Assembly (NCBI GenBank): GCA_015179125.1
Contig: WHVA01000002.1
Coordinates: 248,001-312,000, forward strand
DNA from: Gautieria morchelliformis
Taxonomy: Eukaryota; Basidiomycota; Agaricomycetes; Gomphales; Gomphaceae
Direction of reading: 5' to 3'
Length of the DNA stretch: 64,000 nucleotides
Positions 10,914 to 23,443 of the stretch are shown here, in pieces. The position numbers were made by a program, and so were the translations under genes. How positions within the stretch are numbered: the first letter of the stretch is position 1; each line of letters opens with the position of its first letter. The notes beneath the pieces are model-generated. The model saw only the letters and a program-made list of their open reading frames with translations, was not told the DNA's origin and searched no databases.

Positions 10914-11888
10914 ATGCCTGCATATCCGCATGGCAACGAACAAACAGAGTATTATAGCACCAGTTCCCGGTCCACGCGACAGCAACAGAACTTACCTTCG
11001 ATTAGAGACATATTTGGCGGTGAGTGATTTGTGAGTGATGGTATGTGATATGATTGTATGCGGTATAAACAGATGTTCTCGAACAACCTGTGGCTAGGCG
11101 CGTCCCAAGTTCATTCGAGGTGGGCACCTCAAGGCGTCAAACCTACCCAGCAAGTAGTACTCATGAAATGCGGAGTTTCAACTCAGTTCGTGATTATTCA
11201 AACTGAATTTTTTTAAGATCTTGTGAACTCAAACCTATTGCAGCCGCGTCAGCTAGCTCACCCAATAGACCACTCAGCACCTTCACGATCCCGTTCTGCT
11301 CATCCTGGCCCGTCGAGAGCTACCTCTCCTTCAACCACCCTCGACGAGGGCTCCCGTGCATATGATGTTCCACAGCGCCGTTCGTATGAATATACAAGCA
11401 AAAGAGTAATGCGACAAGAGGAGTCTTCCCACTCGTTTGACCTCTTTATAGCTTCAGATCAAGGCCTCGTCCATCAGCGGTCGTCTAAGAGAGACAATTT
11501 TACGGTATCGAAGGAAGAAGCAATATCTTTATCCACAGGGAAGCACGTTTGTCCAGAATGTGGGAGGCGGTTTGAGAAACGTAGTCACTTAAAGGTTGAG
11601 GTTCCTCATTCCGTCCGGTGTTGTCTTGTCTAATGCCTCTCCGTCCCTTAACCTTGGACTAATACAGAACCACTTAATGAGCCACAGTGGTGAGAAACGT
11701 ACGTTAAGCATATTACGATCTGGTTATTTCAAGACACTTATGCCAGCGACATTTTAGCATGGCAATGTCCATGGCCTGGATGTGGCAAGGCATTCAGTGC
11801 CTCCTCAAATTTGAGACGGCATGAACGTAGTCATATACCAAGTGACTCAAGCGAACAACCCACGTCTAACATATCGTCCACCTCTTGA
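10914..11888 (+). CDS. C2H2 zinc-finger protein, two fingers
   Basis: Five exons in one frame: 10914-11019, 11073-11185, 11244-11594, 11668-11698, 11758-11888 (TGA), 243 aa. The N-terminus ends its first exon with LPSIRDIFG, a short motif common in agaricomycete C2H2 proteins. The middle is Ser/Pro/Arg-rich and probably disordered. Two tandem C-terminal fingers: HVCPECGRRFEKRSHLKNH (from residue about 174, split by an intron after the Lys) and WQCPWPGCGKAFSASSNLRRH, joined by a TGEKP-like SGEKP linker. Tandem fingers of this kind bind DNA, so a sequence-specific transcription factor is likely; target unknown. Exon 4 is only 31 nt. Confidence 0.88.
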
Positions 11889-12792
11889 TTTTCCGCTAGA
11901 CTCAACTCGACGTTTGCGCTCTTTATCCTGAAACAATACATTTATTGATATGTAGGTAAGCATTGATACGATGCTGTGGCCCTCATTGCATGCAATTCCG
12001 CCCCGTTCCCACTAACGTAGTTATAGACCTTAAAGCACCCTTTAACCCAAGGCGTAAAACAACTACGCGGTACATAGTTCCGTAGGCTCTGATGGCGCTG
12101 TCACTGTTGTTGTGACTCCCCTATGCTAGTAGGTCAAGTGAATGGATAGTACCTGCATGATCTGACATTGGAGAGCTCAGGCATCGTACAAATGACCATG
12201 ACGATATTTATGTAATATAATATGACTTGACTGATACTGTATTGGTAAACTCAGAGTATAGTGATCGCCGTCGAACGGAACCGTTCTGGCCCCTGCAGGC
12301 GCCTTCCGATCTCGTGAGGTTTGACTAATCATATTATTCCAAATTAAGTAAGTAGAACCTGATCTATTAATATTTTGGAACTCACCTGAACAACAATCAC
12401 AGGAGATTCTAGACGTCACCGGTCACCAACCAATAGTTAGAGCTTTCACTCTGGATCGCGTCCTCGGTCGATATATATTTCCACTGGCTAATGTTTAATT
12501 TCTGAAAGGCCCTCAGGCTGAGCGGAGAAGTCGATATTGTCAGTCTGGTTGTACATCACGATTTACCTCACTGTCAACGAGTACGCATATACAGCTGCAT
12601 GTGAATCAAATACAAGGGACAGTACGAGAGTACAACCGGTGTTTATATTCACGTGGTATTGACACCCGGAGCTGATAACTGATCCAGCAGTTATGAATCA
12701 TGCTGTACAATCTCAATCTATTGGCGTCTTAAATCCATGAAAACATATCAACATGTTGGTTCGTGATATCGTGAGGCGTGATGTCTAATGAT
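11889..12792. other. Convergent intergenic region
   Basis: 904 bp between the end of the C2H2 gene (+) and the end of the MFS gene (-). It should hold both 3' ends. I see no gene, transposon or RNA gene in it. Confidence 0.6.
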
Positions 12793-14674
12793 CTATGAGT
12801 GCTGATTTTCGTTCCTCCAACCGGACTTTGGTTCTCGAAGCGTCATGCCGTGGAAGGCTGCTGTGCAGGCTTCGGAAAAGACGCATGAGATGTATATCAC
12901 ACCTTGGAAAGACGACATACTGAAAGAGAAGAGTACAATCCATACCAGATTCCCTCCGGCGATCCCAGTCTGAATAGAAAATGCGAAGAGCGATGTCACA
13001 AATGCAGGGGCTATTGCCTGTGGTAGCACAATGGTCATCTGTGACAATGCCTGAAGCCGTGTTTATCCTCAGGATTATGCCAACCAGGTATAAATGCGTA
13101 CATTGAGGGTGGCCAGGGCGCCGGGAGACGGCGCTGCTTCAGTGACCATGATGGCTGTGGAAGCTATGCGAACGTCAGCATCCCACGAACATCTATTATC
13201 ATCAATAATCAGGAAGGGTATATGCTCACTCCAGGCCAAGCCGCTTCCTGCCCAGATAAAATAGAACACCAACAACGCGCAATTAAACGACCAGGTCCCC
13301 TCTTCGCCTCGTCTCGCCATTGAGTTTAGCAAGGGCGCACACAGAATTGTTAGAGGCCACGCGCACATTATAATGCGGTAGAAACGCAGAGCGGAGCCAA
13401 AATACCTTTCCAAAGGTGCATAAATAGCGCCTATGCCTATATGCATCACGGCACGAATGGCCATATGCGTGCCAATTGCTGCCTCACTCATCCCTAAGCC
13501 TCCCGAGGCAATGGGAGTAAACGCAAAAAGAGGAAAGCTGAACAATAGTGAGAAAGTCGGGGACAGTGAATAGATGTCAGAATTCTGAGACGCACAGAGA
13601 AAATAGCGTCTCGGAGGCCAGACACATGGTGAGGTTACTAACCAATAGGGAGATAATTGAAGGCGTCAGGATAGATTTGATGGAGGGCCTGCCAATGCTA
13701 TCATCTGTATGTTCTGTTGGCGGAGAGGCATCCCAAGCGGTGATAGATTCCGAATCACTCGGCGACGACATAGTTCCGTATGTAGATATCTTCGCGAGTG
13801 ACTTCTTAGACGGGAGAGTCTATAGCACAACTTGAGAATTCACTGGGGCAGTCCACTGAATGTTTGACCAACCTCGTGTAGTGTAAAATACCCCATGATG
13901 ACAGAACACATAGCGATGAGCGAAGCAACGAAACAAGGCAAAGCGAAGGGATATTCGCGCCAGAACCTTGCCTGGAACAGAGGTAAATTACGTGCTGGAT
14001 GGGCCAGTAATCCACCAAGAGGGAGGCCGATTATTTGTCCAGTACGATACGCAATCTTTCCTAACATTAGACAGTGTTCTTGGATGTATAGTGATCAACT
14101 AACGGATAACCATTGGAAGGCGACCGCTTGATTTGATCGGTCAGTCACTTCCCCAACCATAATCTTTGTGCATGCCCAGGCGCCTCCCAGAGCACCTCCA
14201 ATGCATCGACTGAGCACCATGGCCAGAAAAGATTTGCTCATACCGAATGACGCGATTGATACGGCAAGCCCTGCGATACTACCAAGGATTACAGGTTTAC
14301 GACCCACCCGATCGGCCATGTAACTCGCGGGCATGACTAGAATAATACAATAGAGTCAACCGAGGACATGTCTACGGAGCTCCGAGGGTTTGAATCGTAC
14401 TTGCTATGAAGCTCATGCACGAGAATATTGACTCGATGAGACCTGAGTAGAAACCGACGCGCTCCGGGTCTGTCACCACACCAATTTCTATAATCATCTG
14501 GTTAACGAACGGGAAAATGACCTCAAAGGCGAGGGGCTGGATTGCGGTAAGTAACAGCAAAGCGAAAAGCACACGCCATGGCAGTGGGGTGGGGGCGCTG
14601 GCTGTAGACCTTGGTATGTTTGTTTGCGGGGTGCACTCCTCGTCTGGAATAAGATGTGCGTGTTCGTGGGGCAT
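12793..14674 (-). CDS. MFS transporter (ZIFL/TetA-like family of fungi)
   Basis: Seven exons on the minus strand keep one frame: 14401-14674, 14104-14336, 13873-14055, 13596-13819, 13230-13537, 13102-13163, 12793-13050, giving 513 aa. The N-terminal cytoplasmic tail (HLIPDEECTPQ) is followed by about 12 hydrophobic segments. MFS motif A is clear as MADRVGRKP (residues 98-106), with CIGGALGGAWACTK and TGQIIGLPLGGLL (motif C-like) after it, a long Ser-rich central loop, and EAAPSPGALATLN and TLREPKSGW near the end. These are features of the plasma-membrane or vacuolar transporters related to plant zinc-induced facilitators and bacterial TetA. Substrate cannot be told from sequence. One acceptor (before 14055) follows GAAAG rather than a pyrimidine-rich AG. 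Divergent from the glucoamylase gene. Confidence 0.88.
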
Positions 14675-15626
14675 GGAGGGGGAAGTGGTATCGTGATGGG
14701 AGTACGGGAGAGTCCTTCAAACGTCATATATTAGCAATTATAAGCGACCCTGCCGGAAGAGTCATAGTGCATAGTCAGGCTAGAAGCAGGCTAGAAGGGG
14801 CTAGAACACGCCGATCTTCGACCGCTTTGCTGAACATCCAGACTAAACACATACAATCCGTATTTGCCAGTTTCTGATGCTTAGTTCTTGGCAGCCTTTG
14901 CAAGATGAAGTATCAGAATACATCTACTCCTCAAGACAGCAGAAAAAAGTGAAAACTAGGATCTCGGTCCGCTTTTCCGAGGCGGATGGCCGCACGCCAT
15001 TATGCCTCGCACGGTGTGGATTTGGACGGGATGCTGATTGAACGATATAACATGGTCGACGTTTTTGTATGTTCTGCTGGAGTTCATCTGCCGGCATCGG
15101 AGGTGGAAGCTCACTGCTTTCCGGCGAAAACTGTAGTTCCCGTTTTGGGTCGCGTAGGAAGTGTGGTGGCCTCGTTGAAGTGGCCAGCTGTAGCCCCCTG
15201 CCTCGACAGTCACGGGATCGAGAGTATACGTAGAAACTTTCAGAGTTTTCGCTCCGGAGGTGTGCACTGATCTCGATCAAGCACTCACCTTTCTGAGATT
15301 ATTCTGGTCGATGATCCAGATGACGGGTAGCTGTAGATTCAGAGCAAACATCTTTTGTAAGCACTGGAATGGCTGGTACTACTGTACTGTATGTAAATAT
15401 AAAAGGGTACCAGCCGGCGTCTGGACGCGTCGGGGGTTTATGTAACTTCATTGAAAAAGTCAGCTGTAGAACGACTCACGTGGAGGTTCACGTGGCATTC
15501 AATGCCAGCCAAAGCCCAAGGCGCGTCCGAGGCCGAGTCCATATGGCCACCTGCCAGGCCTATATATACATCTTAACCTACTTAAAACCATATTTTCCGA
15601 GTCTCCCTCGTGTGCTCGTGCCTCCT
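14675..15626. promoter_or_regulatory. Divergent promoter region, MFS (-) and glucoamylase (+)
   Basis: 952 bp between two start codons pointing apart. A TATATATA run at 15561-15568 lies about 60 bp before the glucoamylase ATG and is a good TATA candidate. Short open frames on both strands around 14920-15280 match nothing I recognise. Confidence 0.6.
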
Positions 15627-17910
15627 ATGCGTCTCCTGAGCTTTCTCACTGCGTGTTCCCTTGTTGCAGTGTCCCTTCAGCAGAATGTGGACAGTTACGT
15701 TCAGTCTGAGACCCCCATCGCCAAAGCAGGAGTCCTCGCTAACATTGGGCCAAATGGATCCAAAGCCTCAGGTGTTGCCAGCGGCATCGTCATTGCCAGT
15801 CCATCTACAACGAACCCAGACTATTTTTTCACTTGGACTAGAGATTCTTCCCTGGTGGGCAAATTGAGTTAAACATGTAGAGAAGTGTTGCTGATTTGCC
15901 GAAAAGGTGTTCAAGACGTTGATTGACCAGTATGTCTCTGGTCAGGACACATCACTCCTCGGTCAAATTGACAACTTTGTCACTGCCGAGGGGCGCCTGC
16001 AGCAAGTGTCCAACCCTTCAGGAACTATCGACACCGGCGGTCTCGGGGAGCCCAAGTTCAATGTAGACGAGTCAGCCTTCACGGGTGCATGGGGCAGGTC
16101 AGTTATTGCCCTCTGAAATGTCGACCTCCTTTGATGAGCTCTATATCGGCCTCAGGCCTCAGCGGGGTAATATACGAACATATGATAATATATATCAGAG
16201 GTCACTCACAGACAGTAAATTATATTTTTCAGATGGTCCAGCTCTCCGCGCAACAGCCATGATCGCATTTGCCAACCACCTTCTTTCACAGAACAACGCC
16301 ACTTTCGTTACTCAGACACTTTGGCCTGTCATAGAAAATGATCTGAACTATGTGCAGAACAATTGGAATCAGTCGACCTTTGATCTTTGGGAGGAAATTA
16401 ATTCTTCCTCGTTCTTTACCACGGCAGTCCAACATCGTTCTCTACGGGAAGGAGCTGCGCTTGCCACTGCTATCGGCCAGACAGGCGTGGTCTCTGGATA
16501 TAATACGCAAGCAGACACACTGCTGTGCTTTTTGCAGGTCTGTACTGGAAAGGCATTAATTTGCACTTAGCATCTGACATGACCCTGCACAGTCATATTG
16601 GAATCCTTCTGGATCTTATATTACTGGTTAAATCGCTACTCTGATCATTATGTGTTTTGTATTCTAACCTACTTATATAGCAAACACCGGCGGTGGTCGC
16701 GTTGGAATTGACGCCAACACTGTCCTTGCTTCCATTCACAGTATGCAATACCTTCCATGGGTAATCTTGTTGCTTACGATATTGTCCCTCATAGCGTACG
16801 ATGTCGATGCTGGATGTGAAACCACTACCTTTCAGCCATGCTCAGACAAAGCGCTCGCGAATCACAAGTAAATGTTCTCACTAAGATTCGTAGTCGCAGT
16901 TGCCTATTCTGACCTCGAAAAGGGTCTACGTCGATGCGTTCCGGGGCATCTATAACATTAATACAGGTCTTGGCTCTGGGACTGCAGCCGCCACTGGGAG
17001 ATATCCGGAGGACGTTTACCAAGGCGGAAACGTCAGGCCTTTCTTTTTCAAATATTGGTTTCTCTGACAGTTTTTCAGCCGTGGTACCTTGCGACCTTCG
17101 CAGCTGCTGAGCAACTTTACCTCTCCCTTCACACATGGTCCATCGCGGGCTCACTTCAGGTTACATCCCTCTCCCAGCCTTTTTTTGCCCAGTTTGATTC
17201 GTCCATCGTTCCGGGCACATACGCATCATCCACCTCAACATTTTCCACTTTGACATCTGCTATCCGTTCATATGCTGACGGATTTGTTGCCCTGAACGCG
17301 AAATTCACGCCTTCGAATGGCGGCCTTGCCGAACAATTTTCAAAACAAGATGGGACACCTGTCAGCGCTGTGGACCTCACATGGAGTTATGCTTCGGCTC
17401 TTACAGCCTTCCAGGCGAGAGCGGGCGTTGTGAGCCCAACCTGGGGCGCGCAGGGCTTGACGGCACCAGCTACATGCTCTCCATCAGGAAGCGGTACTGG
17501 TGCCACAGTCGCTGTCACGTTCACTGTGGATGCTACAACTGTTCTGGGCGGTGAGTTCTGTTTGTGACATTGTGAAGTGTATTTTAATACTGACTGCTAT
17601 TACGAAAGAGAACATTTATATCGCTGGGAGCGTTGATGCGCTACAAAATTGGTCTCCCGATACCGCGCTAATTCTATCCCCAGCTAACTATCCTATCTGG
17701 AGCAGTGAGTCTCTACATAATACATAATGGAGAAAGTCGTGACTGATTCATTACTAATCAGTTACTGTAAATGTCCCCGCAAGCACATCGGTGCAGTACA
17801 AGTATCTTCGGAAGAATGGAAGCGGCACTGTCACATGGGAGTCAGATCCCAATAACTCTTTCATAACCCCGAGTAGTGGGGCCACTGCCACCCACGATAC
17901 ATGGCGATAA
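15627..17910 (+). CDS. Secreted glucoamylase, GH15 with C-terminal CBM20
   Basis: Hydrolyses terminal alpha-1,4 (and slowly alpha-1,6) glucosidic bonds of starch to release glucose outside the cell. Eleven exons keep one frame: 15627-15854, 15907-16097, 16156-16166, 16233-16537, 16593-16626, 16681-16740, 16795-16867, 16923-17031, 17079-17550, 17609-17704, 17762-17910 (TAA), 575 aa. Signal peptide MRLLSFLTACSLVAVSLQ. GH15 motifs: [34 protein letters not shown] (split by an 11-nt micro-exon), and DLWEEINSSSFFT with the likely catalytic acid E197. The likely base E422 is in LAEQFSKQDG, followed by DLTWSYASALTAFQAR. The 225-residue spacing fits the 221 of the Aspergillus enzyme. After a short Ser/Gly/Thr linker a CBM20 starch-binding domain covers about 480-575 (IYIAGSVDALQNWSPD, YKYLRKNGSGTVTWESDPN). 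Length and residues are normal; I judge it functional. Confidence 0.95.
16156..16166 (+). other. 11-nt micro-exon of the glucoamylase gene
   Basis: Sequence GCCTCAGCGGG between ...CTCAG and GTAATA. It is needed to complete the conserved [11 protein letters not shown] motif: AG|G CCT CAG CGG G|AT. Without it the frame and motif are lost. Confidence 0.85.
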
Positions 17911-17951
17911 TCCAGCTTGTCACTAGCAACATGTGGGACCGTGGGACTCTT

Positions 17952-19144
17952 TGATCTGGTTTTTACACCTTTGCTTTTTCGCTAGCTAGTGGACTGTTGC
18001 ATTGGCCGTGTTGGTCTTTACAAAAAATTTCTTCCTTGGGGCATCTGCCAAGGCCCTAACCGTTTTGAAATCGGCATCTTGCTTTGGGACCCCGTACTGA
18101 GCGCATGTCATGATCTTCAGAAGCAGAAGTTCAAAAGGTGTGATTGGAAGTCAGTAGTGACAGATGGTAGATGAGGCTTATTTTATCCACAAACGTATAT
18201 ACAAGTATATATATGTGCTGTCTTGAACACGATGCGCCAACCGAACTATGAACGGTTTGTCCCACAGACGAACTAATTTCACCCGGTGGCTCAGCGCTCA
18301 TCTTGGACGTTCAGATTGGTCCAACGGTCACTGGTTAATCATCTGATGAAATAGCGACGTCACCCACCCTGCTACTGATCGTTAAAACGAAGCCATGTAA
18401 CGACTGTGGCGATGATCAAACAATAACATCAGAGTCGACGTTGTTCTGCGTTCTGTACGGCTCATCGATCTCGGAATCATGTTGTTGGCTGCTTCGCCGA
18501 GGTTGAGTATATAGGATACGTGCGGTAAGGATAGCGTGCAGTACTCGCTGCCTTCTGCGGGCTGGTTGCGCGTCGTATCAGTAAGCTTAGAGAGGAGTTA
18601 TCAAACTAGGGATTGAACAAACAGGATAAGGGTTGGTTGGGGCGGGGGCTTCGTAACGAGAGGGTCAAATTGATGATTGTGGGATCGAGGACAGACCATA
18701 CCATTTTGGCAGGGACAAGAATGTTGGCAAGAGAGACAGCTGTCTTGTCATCAGCACGCTCATAATGCAAATAGAAACTTGAAGGATTTAGATATGAACA
18801 TACTGATTAGGTATATATAATACACTACGCCTAGGATATCCGCGAAGTAATGATATGAACTATAAGATGAATATGGCAACACCGCTATCCAAGGCTTACC
18901 ATCACGGTACAAAGTTACAACGAGGCTGCTAGTGTGATTTTGTATGGTTCGTACTACATCTCCGCCATGAGCGAGAGCGAGACCTCTGGGTTAATGCACG
19001 TCAACGCACAAATTTGCCACACTTTGTATATGGTCAACCCCAGGATGACTCGATTGATCAAGATTACTATTATAGGGTAATCGCCGGACAGGATGAGGAA
19101 ACGCACCCGACTCCGAAATGACGACTATAATATAATCGAAATAC
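17952..19144 (-). pseudogene. Truncated duplicate of the DUF6533 membrane protein gene
   Basis: Closely similar along its length to 38071-39360, including intergenic sequence past the stop codon, so it is a segmental duplicate of the 3' half of the gene at 38549-40255. It lacks about 110 bp around 18485 that the other copy has (38590-38700). It also carries an extra TATA (GAGTATATAGG against GAGTAGG) that shifts the frame inside the conserved LHAILTARILLNL region. The 5' half is gone: at 19144/19145 the duplicate stops and gypsy sequence starts. The small open frames here are remnants. Confidence 0.85.
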
Positions 19145-22100
19145 CGTGAGTACCCTTTCCGCAGCTCCTCCACCGCCTTCACCGATTCCTCCTTCTCTCC
19201 ATTCTGGTACTGCCTCCGGATGTCCTCGAGCATTTCCGCTTCCACCCCAACTGCGGTCACTCCTTTGAGGGCACAGATTGCAAAGAGGCTTGGGCAGAGC
19301 AATGTCATGTCAGCCTTGTCTCTGCTTCTGCTTCTGTGATCCACACAGTAGGATAGGGCATTGGGCTTGCCCATGGTGCAGCTGGGGCGGTGGTGGAGCA
19401 TGAAGTCAAACCGGGACAGGTATAGGGACCACCGTGCTTGTTGTTGGTTCAACTTCTTGGATGTGCGGAAGTACTCAAGGTTCTTGTGGTCTGTCCAGAT
19501 CTCAAATGGGCACAGAGCACCCTCGAGAAAGTGTCACCACTCCTCAGCACTTGGATGATTGCCAGCATTTCCTTGTCGTGGATCTCATAGTTCCGCTTGA
19601 CCGGACTAAGGCTTTTAGAGAAGAAAGCAAGCAGATGCCACCTCCCACTATCTTCCAATGACTGCTGTGACAAGACCACTCCGGTGGCTGTGTCAGAAGA
19701 ATCCACTTCAACTTGATGAGGGCAAGAGTCATTGGGAAAGATCAGGACCAGGGCAGAAGTGATCAGCTCCTTGAGTTTGTCAAAGGAGGTCTGTTATGGC
19801 TCCCCGCACCGCCATCCAACATCCTTCTTGGTGAGGTTGAAGAGGGCATGGGCATGGCAGGAGAAGTCCTTGATGAACCGCCAGTAGAAATTGATGAACC
19901 CAATGAAGGACTGGACTTCTTTCTTGTTTCATGGCATAGGCCATTCTGACATGCCAGAAACCTTGACAGGGTCCATCTCCACCATTCCTTCCAACACAAT
20001 CACCCCAAGATACTCTATCTGGGTCAGCTCAAATTCACACTTCTCCGGCTTGAGACACAGGTTGTACTCCTGGAGCCATTCTAGCACTCTGCATGATCTC
20101 CTGATGTTCCGTCAGTGTTTTTGTGAAGATGAGGTTGTCATCAAGGTAGACGCAGATGACCCCTTCTGCTATCATGTCACAGAAGATGTCATTCATCATC
20201 GTCTGGAATGTGGAAGGACTGTTGGTGAGGCCAAAGAACATGACCTGCGCCTCGAACAGCCCTCGGTTGGTGCGGAATCCGGCCTTCCATTTGTCTCCCT
20301 CACGGATCAGAACATTGTTGCAACCTCAGTGGACATACAGCTTAGTGAAGTACCTTGCGCCACAGAGTTGTGTGATCAGTTCGGAAATGAGTGGAATGGG
20401 GTACCAGTTCTTGATTGTGATCGCATTCAAGGCCCGGTAATCCTGCATGTCTGAGCGAGCTGTCCTTCTTCTTGATGAAGAACACCGGAGATGCCATGGG
20501 TAACTTGGAGGGGCAGAGCCTCCCTGTACGGAGGTTCTCTGCAAGGAATGCATCGAGCTCTACCTGCTCTCTGGGTGACAGTGGGTAGACCTTACAGTTG
20601 GTGGGTTTTTACCCAGGCTCCAACTCGATGGCATGGTCCCATAGCTTCCATGGAGGCAGGGCATCAAACGACTCCTTGGCACTCGAACTCCTGCAGGTAC
20701 CCGGAATCTCCACCTCCACTTTCTCATGCTTCCAGTTGCTAAATGTTTCCAGTGGCATGGATGTGCTCTGCTTCCAGCAGAAGGTTTATATACAGCAAGC
20801 ACTCCCCTTCTGCCAAAGTGTCTTCTGGGCCGAGTCGGATGATGTCGGAGTTGGAGTCAGAGTGAGTCAGAATAGGGAGTGGGAGCTGGTTCATATTCCG
20901 CTTCTGAATCCTCTTCTGCAAGCAATGGGTGAGGGCCAGAATGACATGTCTGCATGAGCCATTTGGTCTTCCGCTGCTCCTGATGCTCCGTCCACACTTC
21001 CGATCTGCACATGTGACACTTGATCAGGCATCAACTCATCAGCACCTTCCGAGTCTGCCAGTTGATCTCCGGGTTGTGCTCCTGCAGCCAGGTAAACCTG
21101 AGGATGATGTCTTGCTTCCCCAGGCTGGTGACTGCAAAGGAAGTGCATTCCATGTGTTCATCGTAGTGGAGAATTGTGTCTACTATTTCCATGATTGACC
21201 CCGCATCATTAGGGCTTCCATCCACATTGATCACCGGGATTGCACGTTGCAACTACTGTGTGGTCAGTCGGTTCCGTTCCATGTAGTCCCGGTCCCTAAA
21301 CTGACCAGTGGCCCTGCATTGACAAGTGCGGGTCCCAATTTGACTACCACTGTGTCCGTCGTCTGGATCTTCACCTTAATGACCAGCGACTTGGGGCCAG
21401 GGGTGGCAGCAACAACATAGCGCTTTGGGAGGTGTCTCTTCCAAGGGCAGATGTGGAGTGTACAGGATGTCAGATTTGGCTTTTGTGTGACTTTATCCAG
21501 TGGGTCTACACAAAGTGAGGGGACTGGGGGCTTCTCGTTCTCTACTTCAAGACAGGCAAACCGGTTCTGTATAGGCAGCAGGGGCACACATCTAACCTGC
21601 TGTGCGTCACAAAATCTGATGCATCTCCCACTTCTGACATGCCATGTTCTGCATTTTTGGGACATTGTTCTGCACTGGGAACTCTGCTTATGTCTGCTAG
21701 CGTGAGGAACTCTGGAAGGAGCTCAAGTTTCTCCTCCATGGTCATAAGCCGGATGTCGAAGGCTTGGGGGCATTTTCAGGCATAGTGGCCTGGCTGCTGT
21801 CATTGGAAGCAGGTGATGGTTGGGTTGCCTTTTCCACGCATGTGGTCAACATCCATTGGGGCAGGGCCACTCTTCGAAGGATGGGGGCTAGGGTTCTGAG
21901 TAGGGGCAGGCCGAGCAGCCATCAGAAATATCTTCCATGTCGGAATTAACACTGCTCCAGGTTTCAGCACAGGTGGAGTAGGACAAGTGGAACTGCGTGT
22001 TGTGTTCTGGTTCATCTCCACAAAGGCCTCATTTGCTTCCCTGTTTCAGGACACCCTTTGCACAGCTTGGTACCACCCTTCTGGGTCATTGAAATCTGGA

Positions 22101-22957
22101 GCTCCATCCCCAAGCAGTGTGACTTGGTTCTGGAGTGTTGGATCAAGTCCTCGTTGGAATTTGATGACAATTGTCTTGTCATCATCATATTCAGTGAGGT
22201 CAATGAGCTCCTGGAAGTGATCAATGTAGTCATCTACCAGATCCTTGGCCTGGTACCAGCTGGTCCCCTCAAGCTTTGTAAGGGCTGTGAGTTGCTCGTT
22301 TTTTGGGCAGAACTGGTTGGCAAAGGTTTTCTCGAAGTTGTCCCAGTCCCAGAAGTAGTTTCCCTTGCCCTTTGCTTCATGTTGGATCACCTTGTTTGCA
22401 AAACGGGGTGCACGGTCTGACTTGAAAAAGGACAATGCCCAATGAATATGAGCCTGGTTGTTCAGAAAGAGGTCTCCGACAATCGCAAGTAGATGCTGCA
22501 TGTGTTGAAGAATGCATGTCCCTCCTCCTGATCTCCATCACAGTCCACCAGAGTTGTGGGTTTGACCTTTGCCAACTGTGTGGACATCCTCTCTTCCGCT
22601 ACTTCCGCTTTTCTGAAATCCGACTCATCCTGCATTGCATTTCCACCACTTCATGGAATATCTAACTTAGCCAAAATCATTTGTAAGGCTGTTTCAATCG
22701 TGTTAGTCTTCATCCGGTTCCATGTCAACTCCTCCTCCATATTCCAAAGACGATCGTTTGGATCCATGTCCGAAGGAGGAGAAGTATGGGATGGGATTTC
22801 CAGTGTTGGGAGCTCGATGTAAGAAGAGGGGCTGTCATATGCTGTGTGCATGGAGGAGGCTGCGATCTCCGAGTCACTATCTCTGATTCTGAATGCACAT
22901 ATGGCAAATGCAATGCACAGTACAACCGCTGGTCTTCTAGTGGAGAGACTTTTCTGC
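19145..22957 (-). pseudogene. Decayed Ty3/gypsy gag-pol, family A (minus strand)
   Basis: Read on the minus strand from 22957 downwards. Gag contains KGKGNYFWDWDNFEKTFANQF and YIDHFQELIDLTEYDDD. A zinc-knuckle region near 21780-21815 has two Cys codons replaced by stops. The protease region lies at 21000-21450. RT keeps GVICVYLDDNLIFTKTL with the catalytic YLDD intact at about 20150, and RNase H has KSLSPVKRNYEIHDKEMLAII. The element ends in the linker before integrase at 19145, so integrase, chromodomain and 3' LTR are missing. Many frameshifts and stops separate the open pieces, so it cannot make a full polyprotein. Confidence 0.88.
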
Positions 22958-23443
22958 TGTAAGGGCAACCCTAGCTGGCTGTGGAGGTCACACTACCACA
23001 CAACTGACAAGGGGAAATCCAAAGTATGTATAATGAACAGAGTATACAAGAGAGGGGATTCTCACCTGACAAGGGGAGGTCCAAAGAGAAAGGTCTAAGG
23101 TCCCCCAATGTCAGTGAGCCTGTATTATACTATGCTAGTCCACAGCCAGGGACAACACTCAGCACTCACCATCAACCCTGCATCCCCCTGACCTCCCTGA
23201 CCCTTGATCAACCCTTGATTCCACCTACTACACGAGTTGCTTGACTCCCGACACTGTTCTGAGAGCGGAAGTTGGAGAGTGGAGTGGAATTGGCAAAGTG
23301 AACAGAACTGGTGGAAGCTCTCACAGAAGCAGAACCATTTCCAAAAGCAGAGTTGGAGATGGAAGCGGAACTGGAAGTGGAGTCGGAAATGGAGTTGGAC
23401 CTTGGCATGGTGTTGGAACTGGACAACAGGGTGTCCCCTGACA
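22958..23443 (-). repeat. 5' LTR of the minus-strand gypsy-A element
   Basis: 486 bp. On the minus strand it starts TGTCAGGGGACACCCTG and ends CCCTTACA. The full plus-strand counterpart is 57659-58147. The start is rich in TTCCAAC/TCCGAC repeats. The internal region follows with GCAGAAAAGTCTC. Confidence 0.88.

Noticed and set aside
14924-15280. Overlapping ORFs of about 100-118 aa on both strands between MFS and glucoamylase
   Set aside because: No recognised similarity, and both strands are open, which points to chance; left as promoter region.
15627-17910. Glucoamylase as a pseudogene because of many stops
   Set aside because: All stops fall in introns; eleven exons keep frame and catalytic residues.
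12793-17910. Biosynthetic gene cluster
   Set aside because: Genes are a GAP, a zinc finger, a transporter and a glucoamylase; no backbone synthase or tailoring enzyme is present.
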